From the NCBI GenBank assembly GCA_023132075.1, contig JAGLYT010000054.1, positions 1 to 8,507 on the forward strand: a stretch of 8,507 bases of DNA. Direction: 5' to 3'. Below, piece by piece: positions 1 through 6,802 of the stretch (position 1 is its first letter; each line of letters opens with the position of its first letter). Both the position numbers and the translations under genes were made by a program. The notes under the pieces are model-generated. The model ran no database searches. It saw nothing but the letters and a program-made list of their open reading frames with translations, and had not been told where the DNA came from. Source of the DNA: JAGLHV01 sp023132075 [NCBI: bacterium]. Its GTDB lineage: Bacteria > CBDUZB01 > JAGLHV01.

Positions 1-80
1 CGTTCAAAACACATTTTACCTTTATGTTTTTAGTTTGTAGTTGCTCTATGAACTTGTACTGAGTTTAATCGAAGTATGGA

Positions 81-162
81 TCTGTTTTTTGTCTTTTGTT
101 TTGAATTTGAAGTTGGTAATTGGTAGTTTGAAAAAAATAGTCCGTAGACAAAAGACAACAGA
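81..162. repeat. Imperfect inverted repeat
   Basis: TTGTCTTTTGT at 89-99 is the exact reverse complement of ACAAAAGACAA at 148-158. The outer bases TCTG (81-84) and CAGA (159-162) also pair, leaving a small bulge on the left arm. The loop is about 48 bases of AT-rich sequence. It may be a dispersed repeat relic or the end of a transcript from outside the window. No gene is attached to it. Confidence 0.4.
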
Positions 163-185
163 ATGTTCTTGAAGGAATAAATAAG

Positions 186-215
186 TTGACAGGCAAAGAA
201 CAATTAATCAATAAT
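186..215 (+). promoter_or_regulatory. Sigma70-like promoter upstream of yajQ
   Basis: A perfect -35 box TTGACA (186-191) is followed after 18 bases by AATAAT (210-215), five of six matches to TATAAT. Transcription would start near 222 and run through the hairpin at 288-314 before reaching yajQ at 361. This is the best promoter candidate in the window, but it is judged by eye in AT-rich sequence, where chance matches are common. Confidence 0.5.
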
Positions 216-287
216 AGGTGGAAGAGCTAAAAAGTCAATAGAATGATACGGAAAATAGTTATAGATGGAGTAAAAGAGGGATAAGGG

Positions 288-334
288 AAAAAATAGGATG
301 TGTTCCTATTTTTTAGTTTTTTGGTTTTTAATAA
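288..334 (+). terminator. Terminator-like hairpin in the yajQ leader
   Basis: AAAAAATAGGA (288-298) and TCCTATTTTTT (304-314) form a perfect 11-bp stem with a five-base loop TGTGT. Further T-runs follow to about 330, so the structure has the form of a Rho-independent terminator; its A-rich left arm also allows use in the other direction. It lies 46 bases before the yajQ start and about 70 bases after the -10 box of the upstream promoter candidate. It could therefore end an upstream transcript, end a short leader RNA, or attenuate yajQ. Confidence 0.6.
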
Positions 335-360
335 TTTTTTTAAAAAAAAGGAGATAAAAT

Positions 361-855
361 ATGGCCAAGTTTTCTTTTGATATTGTTTCGGAAGTTGATT
401 TACAGGAAATGGATAATGCTATAAATCAAGCTAAGAAAGAATTAGCTCAACGGTATGATTTTAAGAATAGTAAATCTTCCATTGATTATGACCGTAAGGA
501 AAAGAAAGTAGTTTTAGTTGCAGATGATGATTATAAATTAAAAGCTTTAAAAAGTATATTCGTTTCCCGGGTTGTTGGAAGGGGAATTTCTCCGAAAGCA
601 CTTGATTTTAAAACTCCTGATAAGGCATTTGAGGGAACTTTGCGTCAAAGTGTGGAAATATCGATAGGTATTTCCAAAGAAAAAGCAAAAGAATTGGTAA
701 AAATTATTAAAGATTTAAAATTGAAGGTGCAGACACAGATTGAAGATGACAAGTTGCGTGTTTCTTCACAAAAAAAGGATGATTTGCAAGTGGTTATTAC
801 TCACTTGAAAGAAATTGATTTTCCCTTAGCACTAAATTTTTGTAATTATCGCTAA
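361..855 (+). CDS. yajQ: YajQ-family nucleotide-binding protein
   Basis: This 164-residue protein has the family's usual length and its hallmark ends. The N-terminus carries FDIVSEVDLQEMDNA followed by QRYDFKNSKSSI at about 30-41, and the C-terminus ends LNFCNYR, close to the usual FxNYR. Family members are soluble cytoplasmic proteins of two ferredoxin-like folds; homologues in Xanthomonas and Pseudomonas bind cyclic di-GMP and affect gene expression, but the role in most bacteria is unclear. The ATG at 361 is preceded by AAGGAG (348-353) at 7-base spacing, which fixes the start. The gene appears to stand alone, with a hairpin leader upstream and a gene relic downstream. Family assignment is secure; cyclic di-GMP binding here is inferred from relatives only. 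Confidence 0.95.
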   Translation: MAKFSFDIVSEVDLQEMDNAINQAKKELAQRYDFKNSKSSIDYDRKEKKVVLVADDDYKLKALKSIFVSRVVGRGISPKALDFKTPDKAFEGTLRQSVEISIGISKEKAKELVKIIKDLKLKVQTQIEDDKLRVSSQKKDDLQVVITHLKEIDFPLALNFCNYR

Positions 856-932
856 CAGATGTAAAGTTTATCCGAAGCATTAAGGATACCTTTGAGGAGT
901 TTTTCAATAATTTCTTTATAAATCAGTAGTAG

Positions 933-1073
933 AACAATAAGAGTATTATAGAAAGCATTTTTGCTGCAGGAGATGTGACCAATGTGCCGGAAAAACAAAT
1001 TATCATTGCTTGCGGAGAAGGAGCCAAAGCCTGTTTAACTGTTTTTAAGTATTTATCTGCCCGTAAATTTTAG
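933..1073 (+). pseudogene. C-terminal remnant of a thioredoxin-reductase-like flavoprotein
   Basis: Read from 933, the frame gives [18 protein letters not shown] followed by [15 protein letters not shown] and then a TAG stop at 1071-1073. This matches the FAD-binding C-terminal signature of thioredoxin reductase and AhpF-type pyridine nucleotide disulfide oxidoreductases (xFAAGDV, then the EGA-A helix). Only about 46 codons remain of a protein that normally has 300 or more. Two tandem TAG stops (927-932) lie directly upstream in the same frame, and 858-926 does not look like the rest of the enzyme. The FAD and NADPH N-terminal domains and the CxxC centre are gone. The stop is 8 bases before the permease start, so the intact gene probably shared its operon. 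Confidence in the family is good from the motif. Confidence 0.8.
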
Positions 1074-1081
1074 AGGAAAGT

Positions 1082-2152
1082 ATGAAAATTATTTTAAACA
1101 TTATTAAAGAAGCATATTTTTTATTGAACCAAATGTCGGTATATCTGGTTTTTGGTTTTTTATTTGCCGGAATTTTACATATTTTTATACAAGAAGAAAT
1201 AATTGCCGAACATCTGGGTAAAAATAATTTTATGTCGGTAATAAAAGCTTCGTTATTTGGCATTCCTTTACCGCTTTGCTCCTGCGGGGTAATTCCTGCA
1301 GCATTGTCCCTGCACAAAAGCGGAGCAAGCAGGGGGGCGGTACTTTCTTTTTTGATTTCTACTCCTACCACCGGAATTGATTCTATTTTTGCTACCTATG
1401 CTTTTCTAGGCGGAGTTTTTACTGTGTATCGGGTATTGGCTTCTTTTGTCATTGCCGTATTTGCCGGGGTATTGGCCAATTTATTTTTAAAAAAAGAAGA
1501 GCCTCCTTTTAATTCCGTTGATAACAAACATAAGTGCAAACTTTGTAGTAATAATGAGCATTCCCCGGTAAAACATAATGTTTCGGATAAAATTAAAGGT
1601 GTTTTTACTTATGCCTTTGGCGATCTTTTAGGGGATGTTAGTAAATGGCTGCTAATCGGTATTTTGATTGGCGGAATAATATCATATCTTATTCCGGAAA
1701 CATTGGTTATGCGTTATCTTGGTTCGGGATGGCAGTCGATATTTATTATGCTTTTGGTAGGAATACCAATGTATGTATGCTCTTCGGGTTCCTTACCTAT
1801 AGCAGCCGCTTTAATCTTAAAAGGGATGAATCCCGGAGCAGCCTTTGTTTTTCTTTTAGCCGGTCCGGCTACAAATTCAGTAGCTCTTACCGTTATTTTT
1901 AATCAGTTCGGAAAAAAAACTGTTTTTATTTTTTTAGCTTCAATTATCGGATGCGGGCTGGGGTTGGGTTTTTTATTAAATTATCTATGGGGATTTTTAA
2001 ATATTGATATTACCCGGCTGATAGTTCATCATACTACAATAATTCCTTCCTGGATGAGTATGCTTGCCAGTATTCTTTTATTATCAGGTATTTTGTTAAA
2101 CATCATTAAAAACAAAAAGGCAGTTCCGATGCGGGATTGGAAGGGGATTTAA
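1082..2152 (+). CDS. SO_0444/ArsP-type metal efflux permease
   Basis: This 356-residue polytopic inner-membrane protein belongs to the COG0701 permease group (DUF318/ArsP_1). It has two repeated halves. The first carries PLPLCSCGVIP at about 62-72 and LISTPTTGIDS at 91-101; the second carries CSSGSLPIAAALILKGMNPG at 233-252 and LLAGPATNS at 258-266. Between them is a soluble loop with HKCKLC and a further His at about 150-160, a likely metal site. That loop is typical of the SO_0444 branch annotated as Cu/Zn efflux, whereas ArsP exports organoarsenicals. The substrate cannot be settled here. The ATG at 1082 follows AGAGGAAAG. It follows the reductase relic by 8 bases and precedes the next gene by 9, which indicates co-transcription. 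No His-rich C-terminal tail is seen. Confidence 0.88.
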   Translation: MKIILNIIKEAYFLLNQMSVYLVFGFLFAGILHIFIQEEIIAEHLGKNNFMSVIKASLFGIPLPLCSCGVIPAALSLHKSGASRGAVLSFLISTPTTGIDSIFATYAFLGGVFTVYRVLASFVIAVFAGVLANLFLKKEEPPFNSVDNKHKCKLCSNNEHSPVKHNVSDKIKGVFTYAFGDLLGDVSKWLLIGILIGGIISYLIPETLVMRYLGSGWQSIFIMLLVGIPMYVCSSGSLPIAAALILKGMNPGAAFVFLLAGPATNSVALTVIFNQFGKKTVFIFLASIIGCGLGLGFLLNYLWGFLNIDITRLIVHHTTIIPSWMSMLASILLLSGILLNIIKNKKAVPMRDWKGI

Positions 2153-2161
2153 GGAGAAGAA

Positions 2162-2905
2162 ATGAAACGTTTTTTTAATTGGCAAGTTGTTTTAGGTTTC
2201 GTTTTAGTGATATTATCCACAGCAGCTTATTTTATTCATTATTTAATTTTCAGGAATGCTCATCATATTTTTATCTATTTGGTGGGGGATGTTGCTTTTG
2301 TTTTCCTGGAAGTTTTACTGGTCTCTATGATTATTCACGGAATACTTGTTTATAGAGAAAAACAAGTGATGTTAAAAAAGCTCAATATGGTAATCGGTGT
2401 TTTTTTTAGTGAAATAGGAACCATATTACTTAAAAAATTTTCCGATTTTGATTTGGAATCTTTTAAAATCACTAAAAAGCTTGTTGTTACTAATAATTGG
2501 TCTAATCAAGAATTTTTAAAAGTGCATAAATATCTCAAGGAACATACCAGTAATATCGATACTAAAAAAGGAGAATTAGAAGAAATAAAAAAAATTTTGT
2601 TAGAAAAAAGGAATTTTTTACTTAATCTGTTGCAAAACCCCAATTTGTTAGAACATGATTCTTTTACTGACCTTCTTTTTGGAGTATTCCATTTAACCGA
2701 AGAGCTGGTTAAAAGAAAAGATTTCAATCACCTGCCCCAAACGGATTACAAACATCTTGCCGGGGATATTAAAAGAGCGTATCATTTGTTGATTTTTGAA
2801 TGGTTAAATTATATGAAATATTTAAAAGGCGATTATCCTTATCTTTTCTCTTTGGCTATACGAACAAATCCTTTTGATGATAAGGCTGCTATAGAAGTAA
2901 AATAA
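2162..2905 (+). CDS. Conserved-looking two-TM membrane protein of unknown function
   Basis: I do not recognise this 247-residue protein. Two hydrophobic segments, about residues 8-28 and 38-62, predict an N-terminal membrane hairpin. The rest is charged and mostly helical: residues 65-100 look like a linker helix, and 115-155 is Lys/Glu-rich with possible coiled-coil character. The C-terminus has a distinctive aromatic segment, EWLNYMKYLKGDYPYLFSLA, ending RTNPFDD. No kinase, HAMP, GGDEF or nuclease motif is visible. The start at 2162 follows AAGGAGAAGA and is 9 bases after the permease stop, so the two are very probably one transcript. A role as partner, regulator or sensor for the permease is inference from position alone. 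Confidence 0.75.
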   Translation: MKRFFNWQVVLGFVLVILSTAAYFIHYLIFRNAHHIFIYLVGDVAFVFLEVLLVSMIIHGILVYREKQVMLKKLNMVIGVFFSEIGTILLKKFSDFDLESFKITKKLVVTNNWSNQEFLKVHKYLKEHTSNIDTKKGELEEIKKILLEKRNFLLNLLQNPNLLEHDSFTDLLFGVFHLTEELVKRKDFNHLPQTDYKHLAGDIKRAYHLLIFEWLNYMKYLKGDYPYLFSLAIRTNPFDDKAAIEVK

Positions 2906-2908
2906 AAA

Positions 2909-2977
2909 GTGTACGGGATCGATTCTCATGCGGGTTTAATGGTAAGTGCTTCATTGATAAAACCGGAAGTAGAGTAA
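2909..2977 (+). other. Short open stretch, possible gene remnant
   Basis: Directly after the preceding stop, a GTG-initiated frame of 22 codons reads VYGIDSHAGLMVSASLIKPE and ends at TAA 2975-2977. The composition looks protein-like, but no Shine-Dalgarno site precedes it and I cannot name a parent. It may be the tail of a lost gene, as with the reductase remnant at 933-1073, or chance. Confidence 0.2.
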
Positions 2978-3019
2978 TAAGTAATGAAAAAAGGGACTTC
3001 AAAGAGTAAAACAAATAAA

Positions 3020-3038
3020 TGACAGCCGACCGCTGTTA
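3020..3038. promoter_or_regulatory. Small hairpin in the helicase leader
   Basis: ACAGC (3022-3026) pairs with GCTGT (3032-3036) around the loop CGACC, and one G·T and one T-A pair extend the stem to 7 bp. It lies 35 bases before the helicase start. With no T-run it is not a good terminator; it could be a leader structure or operator-like site. Confidence 0.25.
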
Positions 3039-3072
3039 AGTTAATTAAAATTCTAAGAGAGGTGTAATTACA

Positions 3073-4296
3073 ATGAAAGAATCAGAAAGATCAAACCCTT
3101 CCTTTTATGGAATGGGAATTGCTCCAAAGATACTTGGAGTGTTAGACAGGATGAAATTTACGGTGCCTACTCCGATTCAATATAAAACGATTCCCATTGC
3201 GTTGGAAGGACAGGATATTATTGGGGTCGCACAAACAGGGACAGGTAAAACGTTAGCCTTTGCCATACCTGTTATTCAGCGTCTTTCCCAGACAAAGGGG
3301 CGTTGTTTGGTTGTTGTGCCTACCAGGGAGCTTGCTCTTCAGGTTGACGAGACCTTTCGTAAGGTTGCTCCGCTACTTGGCATAAAAACGGTTGTTATAA
3401 TAGGCGGGGCATCCATGGGGGAACAGTTGAGGAAATTAAAGACTAATTGTCGTGTTATTATAGCGACACCCGGACGGCTTACTGATCACATGAACCAGCG
3501 TACAATCCATTTGTCGGATGTGGATATATTGGTTATCGACGAAGCAGACCGTATGCTGGATATGGGTTTCCTGCCGGATATAAAGCGTATTATTAAGGTT
3601 ATTCCGATTAAAAGGCAGACAATGCTTTTTTCGGCGACGATACCGCAAGAAATTGTAAAAATAGCAGCGGTATATATGAAACTTCCTGTTCATATTGAAG
3701 TTGCCCCGTCCGGAACTACGGCGGAACACGTTATTCAGGAATTATTTGTTGTCAAAAGAATTGAAAAAAAACAATTATTGGCTAAAATACTTGAGCAGTA
3801 TTATGGCCCGGTGTTGATTTTTTCCCGCACAAGGAGAGGAGCTCAAAATATCAGACGGGCTGTCCATAAAATGGGACACAAGACCGCAGAAATTCATTCT
3901 GACCGTTCGCTTGCACAGCGGAAGGAAGCACTCAATGGATTTAAGATAGGGAAATATAACGTGCTTGTGGCAACTGATATCGCGGCCAGAGGGATAGATG
4001 TTACCGGTATAGAACTAGTCATTAATTACGATCTCCCGGATGATATTGAGCAATATGTACACCGTATAGGAAGGACAGGGCGAGCAGGAGAAAAAGGACG
4101 TGCCATTTCTTTTGCGACGCCGGAGCAAGGAAAGGATGTGCGTAATATCGAAAAACTTATTAAGTTAACCTTGTCTGTATCGGATCATCCTGACTTTCCG
4201 CGTCAAAAGTTTGTTGAAGAGCCAAAAAGCCGGTTCAAACCCCGCAGTTTCGGCAAGAAACAGGGACGGACACGGACTTGGGGGAAAAGAAGATGA
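3073..4296 (+). CDS. DEAD-box ATP-dependent RNA helicase, RhlE-like
   Basis: This 407-residue cytoplasmic enzyme unwinds or remodels RNA using ATP. All core motifs are present in order: Q motif (TPIQ, 33-36), motif I AQTGTGKT (53-60), Ia PTRELA (83-88), Ib TPGR (132-135), II DEAD (156-159), III SAT (187-189), IV around LIFSR (248-252), V ATDIAARGID (300-309) and VI HRIGRTGRAG (330-339). The motor is thus complete, with a short basic tail from about residue 380 (RFKPRSFGKK to the end) that probably adds non-specific RNA affinity. No CsdA- or DbpA-type C-terminal domain is present. RhlE is the closest subgroup by layout, but the exact paralogue is uncertain. The start has GAGGTG at 3059-3064. 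It ends TGA directly followed by TAA. Such helicases assist ribosome assembly and mRNA decay; cold induction is possible but not shown. Confidence 0.95.
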   Translation: MKESERSNPSFYGMGIAPKILGVLDRMKFTVPTPIQYKTIPIALEGQDIIGVAQTGTGKTLAFAIPVIQRLSQTKGRCLVVVPTRELALQVDETFRKVAPLLGIKTVVIIGGASMGEQLRKLKTNCRVIIATPGRLTDHMNQRTIHLSDVDILVIDEADRMLDMGFLPDIKRIIKVIPIKRQTMLFSATIPQEIVKIAAVYMKLPVHIEVAPSGTTAEHVIQELFVVKRIEKKQLLAKILEQYYGPVLIFSRTRRGAQNIRRAVHKMGHKTAEIHSDRSLAQRKEALNGFKIGKYNVLVATDIAARGIDVTGIELVINYDLPDDIEQYVHRIGRTGRAGEKGRAISFATPEQGKDVRNIEKLIKLTLSVSDHPDFPRQKFVEEPKSRFKPRSFGKKQGRTRTWGKRR

Positions 4297-4384
4297 TAAG
4301 GGGAATGTTGAATTGAAATAAGCTGCCGGGTTTTGCCCGCATGTTGTTAATTGACATTATCACAAAATATTAAAGGAGGCAGGT

Positions 4385-5482
4385 GTGACACGAGTTTATA
4401 ATTTTAGTGCCGGTCCGGCGATTTTACCGGAAGAGGTTTTACAAAAAGCGGCTCAGGAGATGTTGGATTATAAAGGTTCAGGGATGTCTGTGATGGAGAT
4501 GTCTCATCGGGGGAAAGAATTTAAACAAATTATTGAAGCTGCGGAGGCGAATTTAAGAGACCTGATGAATATTCCCGAAAATTATAAGGTTTTGTTTCTT
4601 CAGGGTGGTGCGTCTTTACAGTTTGCCATGGTCCCGTTAAATTTAATGAGAAAAAGTAAAAAGGCTGATTTTGTTCATACGGGACAGTGGACGAAAAAGG
4701 CGATAGCGGAAGCTAAAAAATTTGGTGAAATAAACATTGTCGCCAGTTCCGAGGGGGATAATTTTACCTGCATTCCTGAACTGGATCCGGCAACGTTTTC
4801 AAAGGATGCGGATTATTTTCATATTGCAACCAATAATACTATATACGGAACGGCATATAACGATATTCCTCAAACAGGGGATGTTCCCCTTGTTGCAGAT
4901 ATGTCTTCCAATATTTTGTCGGAGCCGATTGATGTATCTAAATTTGGGGTAATATTTGCGGGTGCTCAGAAAAATATCGGTCCGGCGGGAGTGACTATAG
5001 TCATTATTCGGGAAGATCTTGTTGGCGGAGCCGCCGAGGATGTCCCATCGCTTTTGAATTATCAAACTCAGGTTGACAATGGCTCTCTATACAATACGCC
5101 GCCGTGTTATTCGATTTATATAGCCGGATTAGTTTTTGAATGGATTAAACAGAACGGTGGATTAATTGGTATGCAAAAGAGTAATAAGGAAAAAGCTCAA
5201 ATTTTGTATGATTATTTGGATTGTTCAACCCTTTTCAGTAGTCCTGTCCAAAAGACGAGTCGCTCAATGATGAATGTTCCTTTTGTAACCGGAAACAAAG
5301 AGCTTGATGCGGAATTTATTGAGCAGAGTTCTCAACGCGGATTGAAGACTTTAAAAGGGCACCGGACAATAGGAGGAATGCGGGCAAGTATTTATAATGC
5401 AATGCCGATAGCAGGGGTTAAGGCTCTTGTTTCGTTTATGAAAGAATTTGAAACTAATAAAGGAGGAGGCAATAATGTATAA
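4385..5482 (+). CDS. serC: Phosphoserine aminotransferase
   Basis: SerC is a PLP enzyme that converts 3-phosphohydroxypyruvate and glutamate to O-phosphoserine and 2-oxoglutarate, the second step of serine synthesis; it can also act in pyridoxine synthesis. The protein has 365 residues, the normal length. Visible signatures are NFSAGPAILP at 6-15, the phosphate-binding GGAS at 74-77, ADMSSN at 171-176, the PLP lysine K196 in AGAQKN, and the C-terminal HRTIGGMRASIYNA at 326-339. Initiation is at GTG 4385, five bases after AGGAGG (4374-4379); no ATG fits as well, and NFSAGP is expected within ten residues of the start. The last residues KGGGNNV are read through the ribosome-binding site of the next gene. 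It forms an overlapping operon with serA. Confidence 0.97.
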   Translation: MTRVYNFSAGPAILPEEVLQKAAQEMLDYKGSGMSVMEMSHRGKEFKQIIEAAEANLRDLMNIPENYKVLFLQGGASLQFAMVPLNLMRKSKKADFVHTGQWTKKAIAEAKKFGEINIVASSEGDNFTCIPELDPATFSKDADYFHIATNNTIYGTAYNDIPQTGDVPLVADMSSNILSEPIDVSKFGVIFAGAQKNIGPAGVTIVIIREDLVGGAAEDVPSLLNYQTQVDNGSLYNTPPCYSIYIAGLVFEWIKQNGGLIGMQKSNKEKAQILYDYLDCSTLFSSPVQKTSRSMMNVPFVTGNKELDAEFIEQSSQRGLKTLKGHRTIGGMRASIYNAMPIAGVKALVSFMKEFETNKGGGNNV

Positions 5483-6650
5483 AATTTTAAAACTCGATAA
5501 GATTTCAGCAGACGGTTTGGCTATTTTTCCTTTGGATCGATATGAAATCGGGACAGAAACTGTAAATCCTGATGCAATAGTGATCCGAAGCTCTAATATG
5601 TGCGATATGGATTTACCGGAGTCATTACTATCCGTGGGACGGGCTGGTGCAGGGGTGAATAATATTCCTGTTTCACGGTGTTCAGAGAAAGGGATTGTCG
5701 TTTTTAATACCCCGGGGGCGAATGCCAACGCGGTTAAGGAGATGGCTATAACCGGTTTGTTTTTGGCGTCCCGGGATATTGCAGGGGGGATTGGTTTCTC
5801 ACAATCTCTTAAAGGAAAAGGGGATGAAGTTCCTGCTCTCGTTGAAGGGAATAAAAAAAAGTTTGCAGGGCAGGAGATCAAGGGAAAAACTCTTGGCGTG
5901 ATTGGGCTTGGAAAGATTGGTGTAATGGTTGCCAACAGTGCTATTGATTTAGGGATGCGTGTAATCGGATATGACCCGTTTCTTTCAGTAGAATCAGCGT
6001 GGGGATTATCCAGGGATGTTCAGCGCGCGGACAGGATGGATGCGTTGATAAGTGCTGCTGACTATATTTCGGTACATACTCCTTTAACGGATAAAACCAG
6101 CGGGATGATTAATGCCAAAAAATTTGCTCTTATGAAAAAAGGAGTGCGTCTTTTTAATTTTTCACGGGGAGGAATTGTTAACAATGACGACTTGCGGGCG
6201 GCTATTAATAATGGGACGGTTTGGCGTTATGTAACGGATTTTCCTGATGATGAATTGCTTAATATGGAAAATGTTATTGCGATTCCGCACTTAGGTGCGT
6301 CAACTCAAGAAGCTGAAAAGAATTGTGCCGTTATGGTTGCTGAACAGATTAGGGATTTTATCGAGAATGGAAATATCAGGAATTCGGTAAATTGCCCGGA
6401 TAGTAAGTTGGTGACAAATTCCGATTTTCGCCTGGTGATTATGAATAAAAATATTCCCAATATGGTCGGGCAGATTTCCACAATTCTTGCGACAGCCAAT
6501 ATTAACATCGTTGAGATGTTAAATAAAAGTAAAGGGGATTACGCTTACAATATTATTGATATTTCTACTATGCCGGATGAGAAGACATTAAAGGCGATGT
6601 ATAGTATTAAAGGTGTTGTGAAGGTCAGGGCTTTGCGTATAAAAAAATAA
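5475..6650 (+). CDS. serA: D-3-phosphoglycerate dehydrogenase, short form with ACT domain
   Basis: This enzyme oxidises 3-phosphoglycerate to 3-phosphohydroxypyruvate with NAD, the first committed step of serine synthesis. It has 391 residues. The Rossmann core has GLGKIG at 144-149 and acidic D167 in GYDPF, which favours NAD. Catalytic residues are R231 (FSRGG), E260 (in DFPDDEL) and H272 (PHLGAST). A C-terminal ACT domain at about 319-391 is the likely serine-sensing site. This is the short form without the intervening ASB domain. An in-frame ATG at 5448 has no ribosome-binding site; ATG 5475 follows AAAGGAGGAGG (5459-5469) at five bases and gives the expected start, MYKILKLDKI. It overlaps serC by 8 bases, implying translational coupling. 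Confidence 0.95.
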   Translation: MYKILKLDKISADGLAIFPLDRYEIGTETVNPDAIVIRSSNMCDMDLPESLLSVGRAGAGVNNIPVSRCSEKGIVVFNTPGANANAVKEMAITGLFLASRDIAGGIGFSQSLKGKGDEVPALVEGNKKKFAGQEIKGKTLGVIGLGKIGVMVANSAIDLGMRVIGYDPFLSVESAWGLSRDVQRADRMDALISAADYISVHTPLTDKTSGMINAKKFALMKKGVRLFNFSRGGIVNNDDLRAAINNGTVWRYVTDFPDDELLNMENVIAIPHLGASTQEAEKNCAVMVAEQIRDFIENGNIRNSVNCPDSKLVTNSDFRLVIMNKNIPNMVGQISTILATANINIVEMLNKSKGDYAYNIIDISTMPDEKTLKAMYSIKGVVKVRALRIKK

Positions 6651-6702
6651 TTCAGAAGGAAAAAAGAACATAGGGATAGTAATCCGCGACAGAATTTTAG
6701 AT

Positions 6703-6768
6703 TATACGGGATGTTGCTTGAAGTAATAAAAAAATAATTAGTTACTAAAGTATGCAACGTTCCGTATA
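6703..6768. repeat. Long inverted repeat between serA and the lipoprotein gene
   Basis: TATACGGGATGTTGC (6703-6717) can pair along its whole 15 bases with GCAACGTTCCGTATA (6754-6768), with two G·T wobbles. A second, inner stem is possible between AGTAA (6722-6726) and TTACT (6742-6746). No T-run follows, so it is not a standard terminator. It ends 34 bases before the lipoprotein ATG. It may be an RNA leader structure, a protein-binding site or a small repeat element. Confidence 0.55.
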
Positions 6769-6802
6769 TTGTCCTTACTTGAAGAAGTGCAGGGGGGGAT
6801 AA

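Larger units (their letters stand above)
1..360. other. Non-coding leader region upstream of yajQ
   Basis: No credible coding sequence is visible here on either strand. The first 180 bases are AT-rich and repetitive in character, with variants of TAGTTTG and AGTTGGTAATTGG and an imperfect inverted repeat at 81-162. The stretch at about 46-79 (ATGAACTTGTACTGAG, then ATCGAAGTATGG) resembles short dispersed intergenic repeats of the 'CTGAG...TCGAAG' kind found in many genomes; this is an impression from memory. The right half holds a sigma70-like promoter and a terminator-like hairpin, listed separately. Confidence 0.6.

Noticed and set aside
1045-1371. 108-codon minus-strand frame opposite the permease start
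   Set aside because: It overlaps the well-supported permease and the reductase relic and shows no family signature.
2954-2983. TTGATA with a TAAGTA-like box as a helicase promoter
   Set aside because: The -10 match is poor at every allowed spacing; too weak to list as a feature.
4324-4336. CGGGTTTTGCCCG as a terminator after the helicase gene
   Set aside because: The stem is only 4 bp and no T-run follows.
4351-4372. TTGACA followed by AATATT as a serC promoter
   Set aside because: The gap between the boxes is only about 9 bases, and the correct -10 position falls on the ribosome-binding site.
5351-5935. 194-codon open frame on the minus strand opposite serC/serA
   Set aside because: It lies over two certain genes, has Pro/Ser-rich shadow composition and no ribosome-binding site or recognisable domain.
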